In this document: positions 43,727 to 52,746 of the stretch, in pieces
How the letters are laid out: each line of letters begins with the position of its first letter
Numbering within the stretch: the first letter of the stretch is position 1
Assembly: GCF_001953175.1 (NCBI RefSeq)
Contig: NZ_CP018258.1
Span: 1,144,210-1,208,209, forward strand
DNA: 64,000 nucleotides
DNA from: Dehalogenimonas formicexedens
GTDB taxonomy: Bacteria > Chloroflexota > Dehalococcoidia > Dehalococcoidales > Dehalococcoidaceae
Reading direction: 5' to 3'
Translations under genes and position numbers: made by a program
Notes under the pieces: generated by a model
The model's input: the letters and a program-made list of their open reading frames with translations, nothing else
The model's database searches: none
Told to the model about the DNA's origin: nothing

Positions 43727-44213
43727 GCAGCAGCTCCATGGTGACCCCGAGGAACGGCAAGCCCGACGAAAAGTCAGCTATTTGCTTGAAGCCCAGGCTG
43801 TCATACAGATGTCGTGCGGCATCGAGTCCTTCCATGGTCCAGAGCCAAACCGATTTAAACCCTGCCTGGCGGCAAAACTCTATCGCCCGAATCAAAAGTA
43901 TCCGCCCGATGCCGCGATTTTGGCATGCCGGATCGACGTGAAACCACCGGAGCCGGGCACCGGGGCGCTCATTTTGCGAACCGAGAACGGCAATGTTTCC
44001 CGCCATAATTCCATCAACGTGGGCAGTAATCAGAAGGTCCGTTCCGGGTAAATATTGATCGTGAAAATCGCACATCTGGCGCGCCATCATCACCTCGAAT
44101 GATACGCCGGGCCTCTCCCAGGCAACGTCGTAGTACTCGCCCTGCATCTGGATCATCCGGCCTATGTAGCCGGGCTTGAAACCCTCTTCGAGTACAATTT
44201 CGGAAGAAGGCAA
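43719..44213 (-). CDS. GNAT family N-acetyltransferase
   Basis: A 164-residue protein with MarR-associated-type GNAT features: 'LRWFHVDPACQNRGIGRILL' is the acetyl-CoA loop, and 'SVWLWTMEGLDAARHLYDSLGF' is the usual beta-5/alpha-4 region. The substrate is unknown. It sits 1 nt after the HIT gene. Confidence 0.85.
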   Translation of the reverse strand: MPSSEIVLEEGFKPGYIGRMIQMQGEYYDVAWERPGVSFEVMMARQMCDFHDQYLPGTDLLITAHVDGIMAGNIAVLGSQNERPGARLRWFHVDPACQNRGIGRILLIRAIEFCRQAGFKSVWLWTMEGLDAARHLYDSLGFKQIADFSSGLPFLGVTMELLLE

Positions 44214-44214
44214 T

Positions 44215-44556
44215 TTAACCGAGTTCTCCTGACAACTGGCGTCCGCCCAGCAGATGGAAGTGCAGGTGCTGGACCACCTGTCCGCCCTCTTTTCCGGAAT
44301 TCACGGCGATGCGATAGCCGCTTTCGGCAATTCCCTCAGATCGTGCTAGATCGGTGGCGACACTGAAAATATAGGAGATTAGAGCAAAATCATCACCTCG
44401 GATGTCGTTAAGATTTGTGAAATGCTTCACTGGAATAATCACTATATGTACCGGAGCCTGGGGATGGATATCTCGGAAAGCGATTACTTTGTCATCTTTG
44501 AATAATACGGTTGCTGGAATTATACCCTCGGCGATCTGACAAAAGATGCAACTCAT
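44215..44556 (-). CDS. HIT family nucleotide hydrolase (HinT-like)
   Basis: A 113-residue histidine-triad protein: N-terminal zinc-type 'CIFCQIAEG', 'HPQAPVHIVIIPVKH', and the active-site triad 'QHLHFHLLGGR'. HinT proteins hydrolyse AMP-lysine-like phosphoramidates. It overlaps the fumarase beta gene by 4 nt. Confidence 0.93.
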   Translation of the reverse strand: MSCIFCQIAEGIIPATVLFKDDKVIAFRDIHPQAPVHIVIIPVKHFTNLNDIRGDDFALISYIFSVATDLARSEGIAESGYRIAVNSGKEGGQVVQHLHFHLLGGRQLSGELG

Positions 44557-45125
44557 TTGGTCTCCTTATCCATGGCGCGATATTGGGCTGGGCCGATTTT
44601 GCACAAATCGTTGCCCTGCGAATCGACGGCAACTACCGCCGGGAAATCCTGAATTTCTATCTTGAGTACCGCCTCGGCGCCGAGATCAGGGTAAGCCACA
44701 GCTTCACATGATTTCACCTTGAGAGAAAGAAGCGCCCCAGCCCCCCCGATTGTGATCAGATAAACGCCTTTGTGTTTTTTGATGGAATCAACTACCTGCG
44801 GTGACCGGTCGCCCTTGCCCATCATCACTCGCAATCCCTCATCCAGAAGCCTGGGGGTGTACCTGTCCATCCGGGCTGAGGTCGTGGGTCCGCAGGAACC
44901 GATGATTTCTCCCGGCCGGGTCGGCGACGGCCCCATGTAATATATAACTGCTCCCGACAGATCGATAGGTAGCTTTTCTTCCCGGTCCAAAGCGTCGATA
45001 AACCGCTTGTGGGCGGCATCCCGGGCGGCGTAAATGGTTCCATTCAGCAGCAATTTGTCCCCGGCTCTTAACTCGGCGATATTCTCTGCCGATATGGGCA
45101 AACAAATTTCGCGCCATTCGCTCAT
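44553..45125 (-). CDS. Fumarate hydratase class I, beta subunit
   Basis: A 190-residue beta subunit (FumA C-terminal domain/TtdB family) with 'LPISAENIAELRAGDKLLLN', 'YMGPSPTRPGEIIGSCGPTT' and 'LRVMMGKGDRSPQVVDSIKK'. With the alpha subunit it forms an Fe-S fumarase converting fumarate to malate; the same subunit pair in other species acts on tartrate, but mdh adjacency favours fumarase. ATG at 45125 overlaps the alpha stop by 4 nt. Confidence 0.93.
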   Translation of the reverse strand: MSEWREICLPISAENIAELRAGDKLLLNGTIYAARDAAHKRFIDALDREEKLPIDLSGAVIYYMGPSPTRPGEIIGSCGPTTSARMDRYTPRLLDEGLRVMMGKGDRSPQVVDSIKKHKGVYLITIGGAGALLSLKVKSCEAVAYPDLGAEAVLKIEIQDFPAVVAVDSQGNDLCKIGPAQYRAMDKETK

Positions 45126-45967
45126 ATCTCGGCCTCTTTGTGCCGGGCGCTGTGACATTGGAGATTGATCGCCACCGGTAAACTGGCGATATGGCATGGC
45201 ATACTCTCGACATGTACAGCGAGGGCGGTGACGCTGCCCCCAAGGCCAAGAGGTCCAATGCCGAGCTTGTTAACTCTATCCAGGATATCCCTTTCAAGAG
45301 CGGCGGAATCAACATCCTCGCTCGGTTGACCTACCTTTCGGAGCAGCGAGCGTTTGGCCATCAGCATCGACTCCTCGGCCGTCCCCCCGATACCAATGCC
45401 AATGATAATCGGCGGGCATGGTTTGCCCCCGGCTTCCTCAACGGCGCGAACTGCGGCTTCGATGACTCCGCTCCGGCCTTCCGCCGGCTTAAGCATGAAA
45501 AGGCGGCTCATGTTCTCGGCGCCGGACCCCTTGGCCATCACGCTAATCTTGAGCCGATCACCGGGTACGATGCGGTAATAGATCACCGGTGGTGAGTTGT
45601 CTCCGGTGTTATTCCTGCCGGTGAATGGCGAGGCCACCATCGATTTCCGCAGGAAACCTTCTCCGTAGCCCTTGCGGACACCCTCTTTGACTGCGGACTC
45701 GAGATCGCCCCCTGAGATATGGACTTCCTGGCCGATATCGATGAACACAACCGCCACTCCGCAGTCCTGGCACAGTGGCTTTCTTATCTCAGGAGCGTGG
45801 CTGGCGTTTTCGATAACAAGGTCTAAAATTTCGCGACCGAGCATCGATTTCTCGGCCACCCGAGCATTATTGAGGGCGCCCAGCACATCGGAAGAAAGCT
45901 CGTAGTTAGCTTTTTCGGCAAGCCTGGCCACAGTAGCTGTGACTACGGATGAATTGATTTCGCGCAT
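45122..45967 (-). CDS. Fumarate hydratase class I, alpha subunit
   Basis: A 281-residue Fe-S subunit with 'RKPLCQDCGVAVVFIDIG' (a cluster cysteine), 'FTGRNNTGDNSPPVIYYRIV', 'MAKGSGAENMSRLFML' and 'IGIGIGGTAEESMLMAKRSL'. It follows mdh by about 57 nt in a probable TCA transcript. Confidence 0.94.
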   Translation of the reverse strand: MREINSSVVTATVARLAEKANYELSSDVLGALNNARVAEKSMLGREILDLVIENASHAPEIRKPLCQDCGVAVVFIDIGQEVHISGGDLESAVKEGVRKGYGEGFLRKSMVASPFTGRNNTGDNSPPVIYYRIVPGDRLKISVMAKGSGAENMSRLFMLKPAEGRSGVIEAAVRAVEEAGGKPCPPIIIGIGIGGTAEESMLMAKRSLLRKVGQPSEDVDSAALERDILDRVNKLGIGPLGLGGSVTALAVHVESMPCHIASLPVAINLQCHSARHKEAEI

Positions 45968-46024
45968 GCCGATATTATATGGCAGGAGCGGCTATCGTGT
46001 CATTGGCTGAACGTGTGTGATCGA

Positions 46025-46948
46025 TTATTGGGCTGGCAATGCGGCGATGGTTTTGCGGACGGCCTCAGCGGATGCCTTCAAAGCCGCCAGCTCCTCAGCG
46101 TTAAGAGGGAGTTCAACGATATTCTTGATACCGCCTCTTCCCAGCTTCACCGGAACGCCGATGACCACGTCAGAAAGGCCGTATTCGCTTTCCAGGTAGG
46201 CGGCGCAGTTCATCATCGCCCCCGAATCCGTGGCGACGGCGTTGACCATGTGGGCTACCGAAGCTGACGGGGCGTAGAATGCGGAACTGGTTTTCATGAT
46301 GGCGACAATCTCGGCACCGCCGTTGACGGTTCGTTCCGCCAGTGCTTTTTGTTTCGGTTCATCAACCAGTTCGGACAGCGGCTTGCCGTTCACGATAGTA
46401 AAACGGGGATAAATCACCATGGAACCGCCGTGTTCGCCCATGACGCACGGCGTCACATCGGAGGCATTCACATTTAATTCTTCAGCGATGAAGGCCGCCA
46501 ACCTGCCGCCGTCGAGCACCCCGGAAAGACCGAAAACCCGGTTTCGCGGCAATTTGCTCACCTTGAGCGTCAGGTAGGTCATGGTATCCACCGGATTGGT
46601 AACTATGACGAATATCGCATGGGGGGACACCGCAAGGGATTTCTCGATCACTTCTCGTAGTATCTTGGCATTGATGCCCACCAGTTCGTCTCTGGTCATG
46701 CCCGGTTTGCGGGCAATACCGGCAGTTACAACTACAATATCAGATCCGGCAGTTATATCGTACGAATTTGAGCCGGTTATCTTATGGGTGAATCCCAACG
46801 TGTTGGCTGACTGCCTCATATCCAGGGCTTTACCTTGCGGGATCCCCTCGACGACGTCCACGAGGGCAACATCGGCGAAGTTTTTTTCAATAAGGCGTTG
46901 AGCCAGTGTTGCGCCTACATTCCCGGCGCCGACAACAGTGATCTTCAT
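46025..46948 (-). CDS. mdh: Malate dehydrogenase (LDH-like)
   Basis: A 307-residue NAD enzyme of the LDH-like MDH group. The Rossmann motif is 'ITVVGAGNVGATLAQRLIEK', the substrate loop 'TAGIARKPGMTRDELVGINA' has two Arg rather than the Gln of lactate dehydrogenase, and the catalytic His is in 'CVMGEHGGSMVIYPRF'. It interconverts malate and oxaloacetate. Confidence 0.95.
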   Translation of the reverse strand: MKITVVGAGNVGATLAQRLIEKNFADVALVDVVEGIPQGKALDMRQSANTLGFTHKITGSNSYDITAGSDIVVVTAGIARKPGMTRDELVGINAKILREVIEKSLAVSPHAIFVIVTNPVDTMTYLTLKVSKLPRNRVFGLSGVLDGGRLAAFIAEELNVNASDVTPCVMGEHGGSMVIYPRFTIVNGKPLSELVDEPKQKALAERTVNGGAEIVAIMKTSSAFYAPSASVAHMVNAVATDSGAMMNCAAYLESEYGLSDVVIGVPVKLGRGGIKNIVELPLNAEELAALKASAEAVRKTIAALPAQ

Positions 46949-46951
46949 ACG

Positions 46952-47185
46952 TTACTTTCTTTGTAATAATTTTTTGAATTCTTCGTCGGAGATGCAGGCA
47001 TCATCCAGCAGGGCGTCGATGGTGCCGGGATCCAATGTCTGATTGTCCTGGATTACCATGGTCGCGAAGGGTTCGGTCCGTAATAGCGCCAGGTGATGGC
47101 CCTTTTTATGGGTAACATTGAACCCGGCTTTTTGCATCAGCCGGGACATGGCGTTGCCGGTGAGCCCTCTGGCGTTCAGGGTCAT
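46952..47185 (-). CDS. hicA: HicA family toxin
   Basis: A 77-residue YcfA/HicA-type mRNA interferase with the double-stranded RNA-binding-like fold: 'MSRLMQKAGFNVTHKKGHHL' holds the G-x-H-H catalytic histidine, and the C-terminus 'TLDPGTIDALLDDACISDEE' is typical. The start overlaps the hicB stop by 4 nt; order is antitoxin first, then toxin. It is 3 nt before mdh within the TCA gene run, so any transcript of the run carries it. Confidence 0.88.
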   Translation of the reverse strand: MTLNARGLTGNAMSRLMQKAGFNVTHKKGHHLALLRTEPFATMVIQDNQTLDPGTIDALLDDACISDEEFKKLLQRK

Positions 47186-47406
47186 TTTGTTGCCTTGACC
47201 TCGATCTGCAGATAGTCCCGGCCGACTTCGATTGGAACGACATAACCTTCTTCCAAAAGAGATTCGATATATGCCTCGGCCGCTTCCTGGACGTTTTTCA
47301 TGGCTTCAACCCTGGTTTTACCCTGCGATATACACCCCTTGAGTGCCGGAACTTTGGCGATGAAGCCCGATTCCCGGCCTTTCTCGATAATGACGGTGTA
47401 TTTCAT
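47182..47406 (-). CDS. hicB: HicB family antitoxin (short)
   Basis: A 74-residue HicB with the partial RNase-H-like domain 'YTVIIEKGRESGFIAKVPAL', 'KGCISQGKTRVEAMKNVQEA'. It lacks an obvious C-terminal DNA-binding domain, so autoregulation may be absent. ATG at 47406 is chosen over 47418. Confidence 0.88.
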   Translation of the reverse strand: MKYTVIIEKGRESGFIAKVPALKGCISQGKTRVEAMKNVQEAAEAYIESLLEEGYVVPIEVGRDYLQIEVKATK

Positions 47407-47447
47407 TGGGTCCCCCAAATCTTGCCCGATCTACGGGGAATTATGGC

Positions 47448-48524
47448 TTACAATCGGGCTATTATAGCATCTGCTACCTGGGACGTCCCCACCGCCAGGC
47501 ATTGCTTCTCTGGAGGCAACAGATCATAGGTTACATGCTTCCCTTCGGCGATAACGGCGGCAATCGCCTTTTCCAGCCGGTCGGCAGCCTCGGGTTCATT
47601 GAGATGGCGCAGCATCAAAACACCGGAAAGCATCATCGCCATGGGATTGACCTTGTTCAAACCCTTGTACTTGGGGGCGCTGCCGTGGGTGGGCTCGAAA
47701 ACGGCGTACTCGTCTCCGATATTGCCTCCCGGAGCGACACCCAGTCCGCCGACAAGCCCGGCGCAAAGATCGGACAGGATATCGCCGTAGAGATTGGGAC
47801 AGACGAGTACATCGAACTGCAGCGGGTTTTTAACCAGTTGCATTGTCATATTATCGACGATGCGGTCTTCGAATTCGATTTCCGGATAAGAGGCCGCAAC
47901 GTCGCGGGCGACAGCCAGGAACAGGCCGTCCGAGAATTTCAGAATATTGGCCTTGTGGACCGCGGTGACTTTTTTCCGGTTATAGCGTCGCGCGTAATCG
48001 AAGGCGTATTTTACGATGCGCCGGGTGCCGGTTTCCGAGATCATCTTGATCGAAAAGCCGGCGTCTTCCCGGATCTGCTTTTCGCCCTTGTCCTTCAGCA
48101 TCTGCTTCAGCTTTTCGGCCCATTCGGTGCCGCGCTCGAATTCGATACCGGCGTACAGGTCTTCCATGTTTTCCCGGACGATAACCAGGTCGACGTCATC
48201 GTACCGGGACGGGATGCCCTTGTAGCTCTTGCAGGGCCTGAGGCAGGTGTAAAGGTCGAGAGCCTTGCGGATGGCGACGTTGACGCTGCGGAAGCCGGAG
48301 CCCACGGGAGTGGTAATGGGGCCTTTGATGGCGACTTTATTCTTCCGGATAGATTCAAGAACATTTTCCGGTAGAGGGGTCCCGTATTGGGCGATGACAT
48401 CGGTGCCGGCGTGAACTATTTCCCAGTTGAACTTGACTCCGGTGGCTTCCAGGACGCGCACGGTGGCATCGGAGATTTCCGGGCCTATACCGTCACCTGG
48501 GATTAACGTAACATTGTGAATCAT
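47448..48524 (-). CDS. Isocitrate dehydrogenase (IPMDH-like short form)
   Basis: A 358-residue beta-decarboxylating dehydrogenase. The N-terminus 'MIHNVTLIPGDGIGPEISDA' and length resemble NAD-type isocitrate or isopropylmalate dehydrogenases. The isocitrate-binding Ser/Asn pattern 'GFRSVNVAIRKALDLYTCLR' and 'VRENMEDLYAGIEFE' favour isocitrate over isopropylmalate. At the coenzyme site it has 'GSAPKYKG', the Lys-Tyr pair linked to NADP preference in E. coli Icd; most short forms have Asp-Ile for NAD. It lies directly after a two-subunit aconitase. Confidence 0.9.
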   Translation of the reverse strand: MIHNVTLIPGDGIGPEISDATVRVLEATGVKFNWEIVHAGTDVIAQYGTPLPENVLESIRKNKVAIKGPITTPVGSGFRSVNVAIRKALDLYTCLRPCKSYKGIPSRYDDVDLVIVRENMEDLYAGIEFERGTEWAEKLKQMLKDKGEKQIREDAGFSIKMISETGTRRIVKYAFDYARRYNRKKVTAVHKANILKFSDGLFLAVARDVAASYPEIEFEDRIVDNMTMQLVKNPLQFDVLVCPNLYGDILSDLCAGLVGGLGVAPGGNIGDEYAVFEPTHGSAPKYKGLNKVNPMAMMLSGVLMLRHLNEPEAADRLEKAIAAVIAEGKHVTYDLLPPEKQCLAVGTSQVADAIIARL

Positions 48525-48585
48525 TATGCTCCTTCAGGTGCTGTCGAAAATTGAGATTCTTCGCTGCGTTCAGGATGACAATTCG

Positions 48586-49080
48586 TCAAATCTTAAAATC
48601 GCCGTGTTTCTTGATGTACGGCATCAATCCGCCCTCATTGAGGATAGCCAGCATGGCATCCGGGATCTTGCCGAACGTCAATGTTTCGCCGTTTGTCCGG
48701 TCATGGATAACGCCGCCGGCCAAATCCACTTCAAGCTGGTCGCCGTCGTTGATTCGGTCCGTATCGCAGACCAGGACGGGCAGCCCTACGTTTATGGAGT
48801 TACGGAAGAATATCCGGGCAACTGACTTAGCCAGTACGGCGGACACGCCAGCCATTTTAAGAATTACGGGCGCGTGCTCCCGGCTTGACCCAAGTCCGAA
48901 ATTGCTACCGCCGACAACGAAATCGCCGGGCTTAACCCTTGCGGCAAAAGTGGGGTCGGCATCCTCCATCACGTGCTTGGCGAGTTCCGGTAGATTGCTT
49001 CGGAGGTGCACCAGGCGTCCGGGCGCGATCAAGTCGGTAGAAATATCATCGCCGAATTTAAAAGCTTTACCTTTGAGCAT
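48586..49080 (-). CDS. Aconitase/3-isopropylmalate dehydratase family, small subunit
   Basis: A 164-residue swivelling domain (LeuD-like) with 'KAFKFGDDISTDLIAPGR', 'FVVGGSNFGLGSSREHAPVI', 'ARIFFRNSINVGLPVLVCD'. In this cluster (before icd) it most likely works as aconitase rather than in leucine synthesis. ATG 49080 is 1 nt after the large-subunit stop. Confidence 0.92.
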   Translation of the reverse strand: MLKGKAFKFGDDISTDLIAPGRLVHLRSNLPELAKHVMEDADPTFAARVKPGDFVVGGSNFGLGSSREHAPVILKMAGVSAVLAKSVARIFFRNSINVGLPVLVCDTDRINDGDQLEVDLAGGVIHDRTNGETLTFGKIPDAMLAILNEGGLMPYIKKHGDFKI

Positions 49081-49081
49081 T

Positions 49082-50335
49082 TTATGCAACCTCCCGAGGA
49101 TCGGTGATGACACCGGTGATGGCGGACGCCGCGGCGGTCGCCGTGCTGGAAAGGAAAATCAGTCCCTCCGGGTTGCCCATCCGCCCCAGGAAATTCCGGT
49201 TGGCCGTGGACAGGCAGGTTTCGCCATCGCCCAGGACGCCCTGGTGGACGCCGAGGCATCCGGCGCATCCGGGCGGCAGGATAGTAGCCCCAGCTTGTAC
49301 CAGGTCCTGGATATAGCCCATGCGCATACCGGCCAGCACGATCTGGGGTGACGCCGGAGCGACTAACAGTCGTGTGGCCGGGTTACGCCGCTTGCCGCGG
49401 AGAATGTCGGCGGCCAGTTTCAGATCTTCAAGACGGCCGTTGGTGCAGGTACCGATAAAGACCTGGTCGACTTTGGTACCCTTGACTTCGGAGATAGTGG
49501 CCGTGTTATCAACGGTATGGGGCTTGGCTATCGTCGGTTGGAGTTTGTTCAGGTCGATTTCTATAGTACGTTCGTACCTGGCGTCGGCGTCAGCGGCGAC
49601 ATAGCGGTGATCTGCTGCGCGGCCTTGCGAGGTCAGGTATTCCAGTGTCGCATCATCGGAAGGGAAGATACCGACTTTGGCGCCGGCTTCGACAGCCATA
49701 TTGGCGATGGTTAATCGGTCAGGTACCGGGAGGCTGCTCAACCCTTCGCCGCCAAATTCAAGAGCTTTATACGTCGCGCCATCCGCGCCGATGCTGCCTA
49801 TTAGATGAAGAATGATATCTTTGGCGGTGACATATTTTTGAAGCCTGCCGGTCAGGCGGATGAAGAACGTTTCCGGGACGCGGAACCAGGTTTTCCCCAG
49901 CCCGAAAGCGGCTGCGACATCGGAAGATCCCATGCCGGTCGCAAAGGCTCCCAGACCTCCGGCCGTCACCGTGTGAGAGTCAGCTCCGACGATTACATCG
50001 CCGGGACGGGCGTATTTTTCAGCCATGATCTGATGACAGACGCCTTCGCCAACATCGGATAGCACCGCGCCGTAATCCCTGGCGAATTTCCGCAGAAAAG
50101 TGTGGTCGCAGGAAAGTTGTTTCTGGGGGGAAGGAGCGGCGTGGTCGATGAACAGTATTGTGTGAGCCGGGTTAGCCAGCTTGGGCAACCCCAGCCCAAG
50201 GAACTCGCGGACGGTAAGCGGACCAGTAGTATCCTGAACTAGCGCCCAGTCCACCGGAGACACAACGATATCACCCGGTTTGACGTCCTGTTTGGTTTTT
50301 TCTGATAGTATTTTTTCTGCTAGTGTCTTTCCCAT
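49082..50335 (-). CDS. Aconitase/3-isopropylmalate dehydratase family, large subunit
   Basis: A 417-residue LeuC/homoaconitase-type subunit. The 4Fe-4S cysteines are in 'FIGTCTNGRLEDL' and 'LPPGCAGCLGVHQG'; 'VIVGADSHTVTAGGLGAFAT' is the family motif. The pair is the only aconitase-like enzyme in the window and sits upstream of icd, mdh and fumarase, so citrate/isocitrate isomerisation is the preferred role; isopropylmalate activity cannot be excluded. Confidence 0.92.
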   Translation of the reverse strand: MGKTLAEKILSEKTKQDVKPGDIVVSPVDWALVQDTTGPLTVREFLGLGLPKLANPAHTILFIDHAAPSPQKQLSCDHTFLRKFARDYGAVLSDVGEGVCHQIMAEKYARPGDVIVGADSHTVTAGGLGAFATGMGSSDVAAAFGLGKTWFRVPETFFIRLTGRLQKYVTAKDIILHLIGSIGADGATYKALEFGGEGLSSLPVPDRLTIANMAVEAGAKVGIFPSDDATLEYLTSQGRAADHRYVAADADARYERTIEIDLNKLQPTIAKPHTVDNTATISEVKGTKVDQVFIGTCTNGRLEDLKLAADILRGKRRNPATRLLVAPASPQIVLAGMRMGYIQDLVQAGATILPPGCAGCLGVHQGVLGDGETCLSTANRNFLGRMGNPEGLIFLSSTATAAASAITGVITDPREVA

Positions 50336-50443
50336 ACAACCTCAAATACCAATATCGGAGCGCGAAATCCGAAATAAATTTTTCGCATCAACAGCCCATA
50401 ACTCTAAGTCGCCTACGACTTAAGCCTCCTGGGTTGTTATCGA

Positions 50444-52450
50444 TTACGCTGCGATGATCGCCAGCACGTCGTCCCGCGAGACCCTATCGCCTACTGCGAA
50501 CTTGATCGCCGCTACTGTGCCGTTGGCGGGAGACGGCAGATCGATAGCCATCTTCATCGCCTCGAGAACAACCACCGTGTCACCGGATTTGACCTTGTCG
50601 CCGACTTTTACCTCGTAGCGCAGAACGACGCCGGGCATAGGCGCCAGGACATCTTCTCCGCAGGGCTCTGGCCCGGCGGCGGCTTTAGCTTCGACTTTGG
50701 CCGCGGGGATTTCAACAGACTTTGGAGCCTCGACAGGCTTAGCCGTTTCTACTTGCTTGGCAGCAGGTTTTGGTTCGACGGGCGATGGAGGCGGCGGAGG
50801 CGCTGCCGGTTGGGCGAGAGCGGGCGGAGGCGCGACAAAGGCGACGGCCGGCGCAGCTGCCGCGGTGGCCTCAACACCAACGCAATAGACTTTCCCATCC
50901 AGGTGAACATTGAAATGGCGTAGGCCGGTGACTGGAGCTGGGGATGAGACAGAAGCCTGGGCAACGAGCTTTTCCGAGCCCTTCTCCACCAGTTTGCCGG
51001 CTTTGGCCTTGGCAATAATTTCGTCTTCTTTGTTTACGTCTTCGAGTGTCCTCGCCCTCGTATCAGCCGGAGGTGTTTCGAGGCCGTACTTCCACTTCAA
51101 AAACCTCAAGCCGACTTGCGGGTACAGCGCGTAGGTCAACACGTCGCCGATATCTTTGGCAATCCCCTCGGTAGCTTCCCTGGCAGCTTCGAGTTCCGGT
51201 TTCAACACGTCGGCAGGCCGGACGGTGATCGGGGTCTCACCGCGCTCATAGCCTTTGAGCGCCAATTTCTGAATCTCCGGATCAACCGGCATCGGCGGGC
51301 GCCCGTAGAGGCCATAGAAATAATCCTTGACCTGGGCGGATATAACTTTATAACGGCCAAAGAGGACGTTCTGGACTGCCTGAATGCCTACGATCTGGGA
51401 AGTCGGGGTGACCAGTGGGGGATAACCCATCTCTTTGCGTACGCGCGGAATTTCCTCGTAAACCTCGTCGATACGGTTCAAAGCGCCGGCCTCGCGGAGT
51501 TGGGAGACAAGGTTCGAGATCATGCCGCCCGGCACCTGGTGTTCCAGCACGGCGGTATCGATAACCGCTGTTTTAGTGGTATCCATGAAGTCCCGGTACT
51601 TGGGAGATATTGCTTCAAAGTATTCGCCGAGCTTCAGGAGTTGGTGCAGGTCGAGGCCGGTATCCCGCGATGTGGCGGTCAATGAGGCAACCATCGGCTC
51701 TACCGCCGGGTGGGATGTGCGTAAAGCCCAGGGGGCCAGGCAGGCATCGACAACATCGGCCCCCGCCTCAACAGCCTTAAGCATGCTCATAGAGGCCATG
51801 CCGGAGGTATAGTGCGAGTGGAACTGAATCGGGATCTTGATGGCCTTCTTCAGCGCTTTCACCAAATTGTAAGCATCGTTCGGCGCGATGATGCCGGCCA
51901 TATCCTTGATACAGAAAGAATCGGCGCCCATCGCTTCGAACTTTTTGGCCTTTTCGATGTAATAATCAAGGTTGTAAACAGGACCGCCCATGACACGCGC
52001 GGTCAGGGAATAGCTGATCGCCAGTTGGGCGTGCTTTCCTTTTGATTTGATAGCTTTGAGGGCGGTTTCAAAGTTACGCTCATCGTTCACTGCGTCAAAC
52101 ACGCGGAAAATATCAACGCCGCAATCCGCGGCATGCTCGACAAAAGCGGTGACCACGTCGTCCGCATAATTGCGGTAGCCCACCAGGTTCTGCCCGCGGA
52201 GGAGCATCTGAAGGGGAGTCTTCGGCGCCCGCTTCTTCATCTCTCGCAGGCGGTCCCACGGATCCTCGTTGAGAAAACGGATCGGCACATCGAAGGTGGC
52301 GCCGCCCCAGACTTCCATAGAGTGAAACCCAACCTCATCCATTTCGCCGATGATCCCCAGGATGTCATCGGTGCGCATCCGGGTGGCAAACAGGGATTGG
52401 TGGCCGTCGCGAAGGGTCAGGTCGGTTACTTTTAATGGCTGAGCCGGCAT
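50444..52450 (-). CDS. Pyruvate carboxylase subunit B / oxaloacetate decarboxylase alpha subunit
   Basis: A 668-residue protein with an N-terminal carboxyltransferase TIM barrel ('VTDLTLRDGHQSLFATRMRT', metal ligands in 'HSHYTSGMA', carbamylated-Lys region 'SFCIKDMAGII'), a PYC_OADA domain, a Pro/Ala-rich linker (~540-595), and a C-terminal biotinyl domain with the biotin-accepting lysine in 'VVVLEAMKMAIDLPSP'. With a separate biotin carboxylase it would carboxylate pyruvate to oxaloacetate; no biotin carboxylase lies in the window. Membrane OadB is absent, which argues against a sodium-pump decarboxylase. Confidence 0.92.
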   Translation of the reverse strand: MPAQPLKVTDLTLRDGHQSLFATRMRTDDILGIIGEMDEVGFHSMEVWGGATFDVPIRFLNEDPWDRLREMKKRAPKTPLQMLLRGQNLVGYRNYADDVVTAFVEHAADCGVDIFRVFDAVNDERNFETALKAIKSKGKHAQLAISYSLTARVMGGPVYNLDYYIEKAKKFEAMGADSFCIKDMAGIIAPNDAYNLVKALKKAIKIPIQFHSHYTSGMASMSMLKAVEAGADVVDACLAPWALRTSHPAVEPMVASLTATSRDTGLDLHQLLKLGEYFEAISPKYRDFMDTTKTAVIDTAVLEHQVPGGMISNLVSQLREAGALNRIDEVYEEIPRVRKEMGYPPLVTPTSQIVGIQAVQNVLFGRYKVISAQVKDYFYGLYGRPPMPVDPEIQKLALKGYERGETPITVRPADVLKPELEAAREATEGIAKDIGDVLTYALYPQVGLRFLKWKYGLETPPADTRARTLEDVNKEDEIIAKAKAGKLVEKGSEKLVAQASVSSPAPVTGLRHFNVHLDGKVYCVGVEATAAAAPAVAFVAPPPALAQPAAPPPPPSPVEPKPAAKQVETAKPVEAPKSVEIPAAKVEAKAAAGPEPCGEDVLAPMPGVVLRYEVKVGDKVKSGDTVVVLEAMKMAIDLPSPANGTVAAIKFAVGDRVSRDDVLAIIAA

Positions 52451-52461
52451 TTTTTCCCCCT

Positions 52462-52623
52462 TTAGACTGTGACGGTGTGTTCGGTTTCGATATAGCGGGT
52501 GATGGCCGCGCCGATGATGACACGCAGCCTGGTTTCATCCAGACCCGAGGTATCAATACCTTCGGAATCGAGGTAGGCAAGAACGGCAGCGCTTATTATA
52601 GCGATTTCAGAGCTGTCAATCAT
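52462..52623 (-). CDS. Small protein between carboxylase subunits, hypothetical
   Basis: A 53-residue ORF that opens 'MIDSSEIAIISAAVLAYLDS' and ends 11 nt before the pyruvate carboxylase subunit start. Its place between two biotin-carboxylase-system genes and the short helical 'E-x-A-x-I-S-A-A' start recall epsilon or gamma subunits of acyl-CoA carboxylases, but that link is weak. Codon pattern and tight spacing support it being a real gene. Confidence 0.6.
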   Translation of the reverse strand: MIDSSEIAIISAAVLAYLDSEGIDTSGLDETRLRVIIGAAITRYIETEHTVTV

Positions 52624-52746
52624 CTTGATACCGGAAAATAAAAACCCATGCTATTCTAGCGGAAAAGAGCCTCGGATTGAAGCGCGCAATTGACCCTCGG
52701 CTGTTAAGAAGACCGATCCCGATCGACAGATAAAATGCAAAAGCTT

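Noticed and set aside
47406-48374. Long plus-strand ORF (322 codons) opposite the isocitrate dehydrogenase gene
   Set aside because: It is the antisense frame of a well-conserved enzyme, with a composition typical of a shadow and no recognisable domain.
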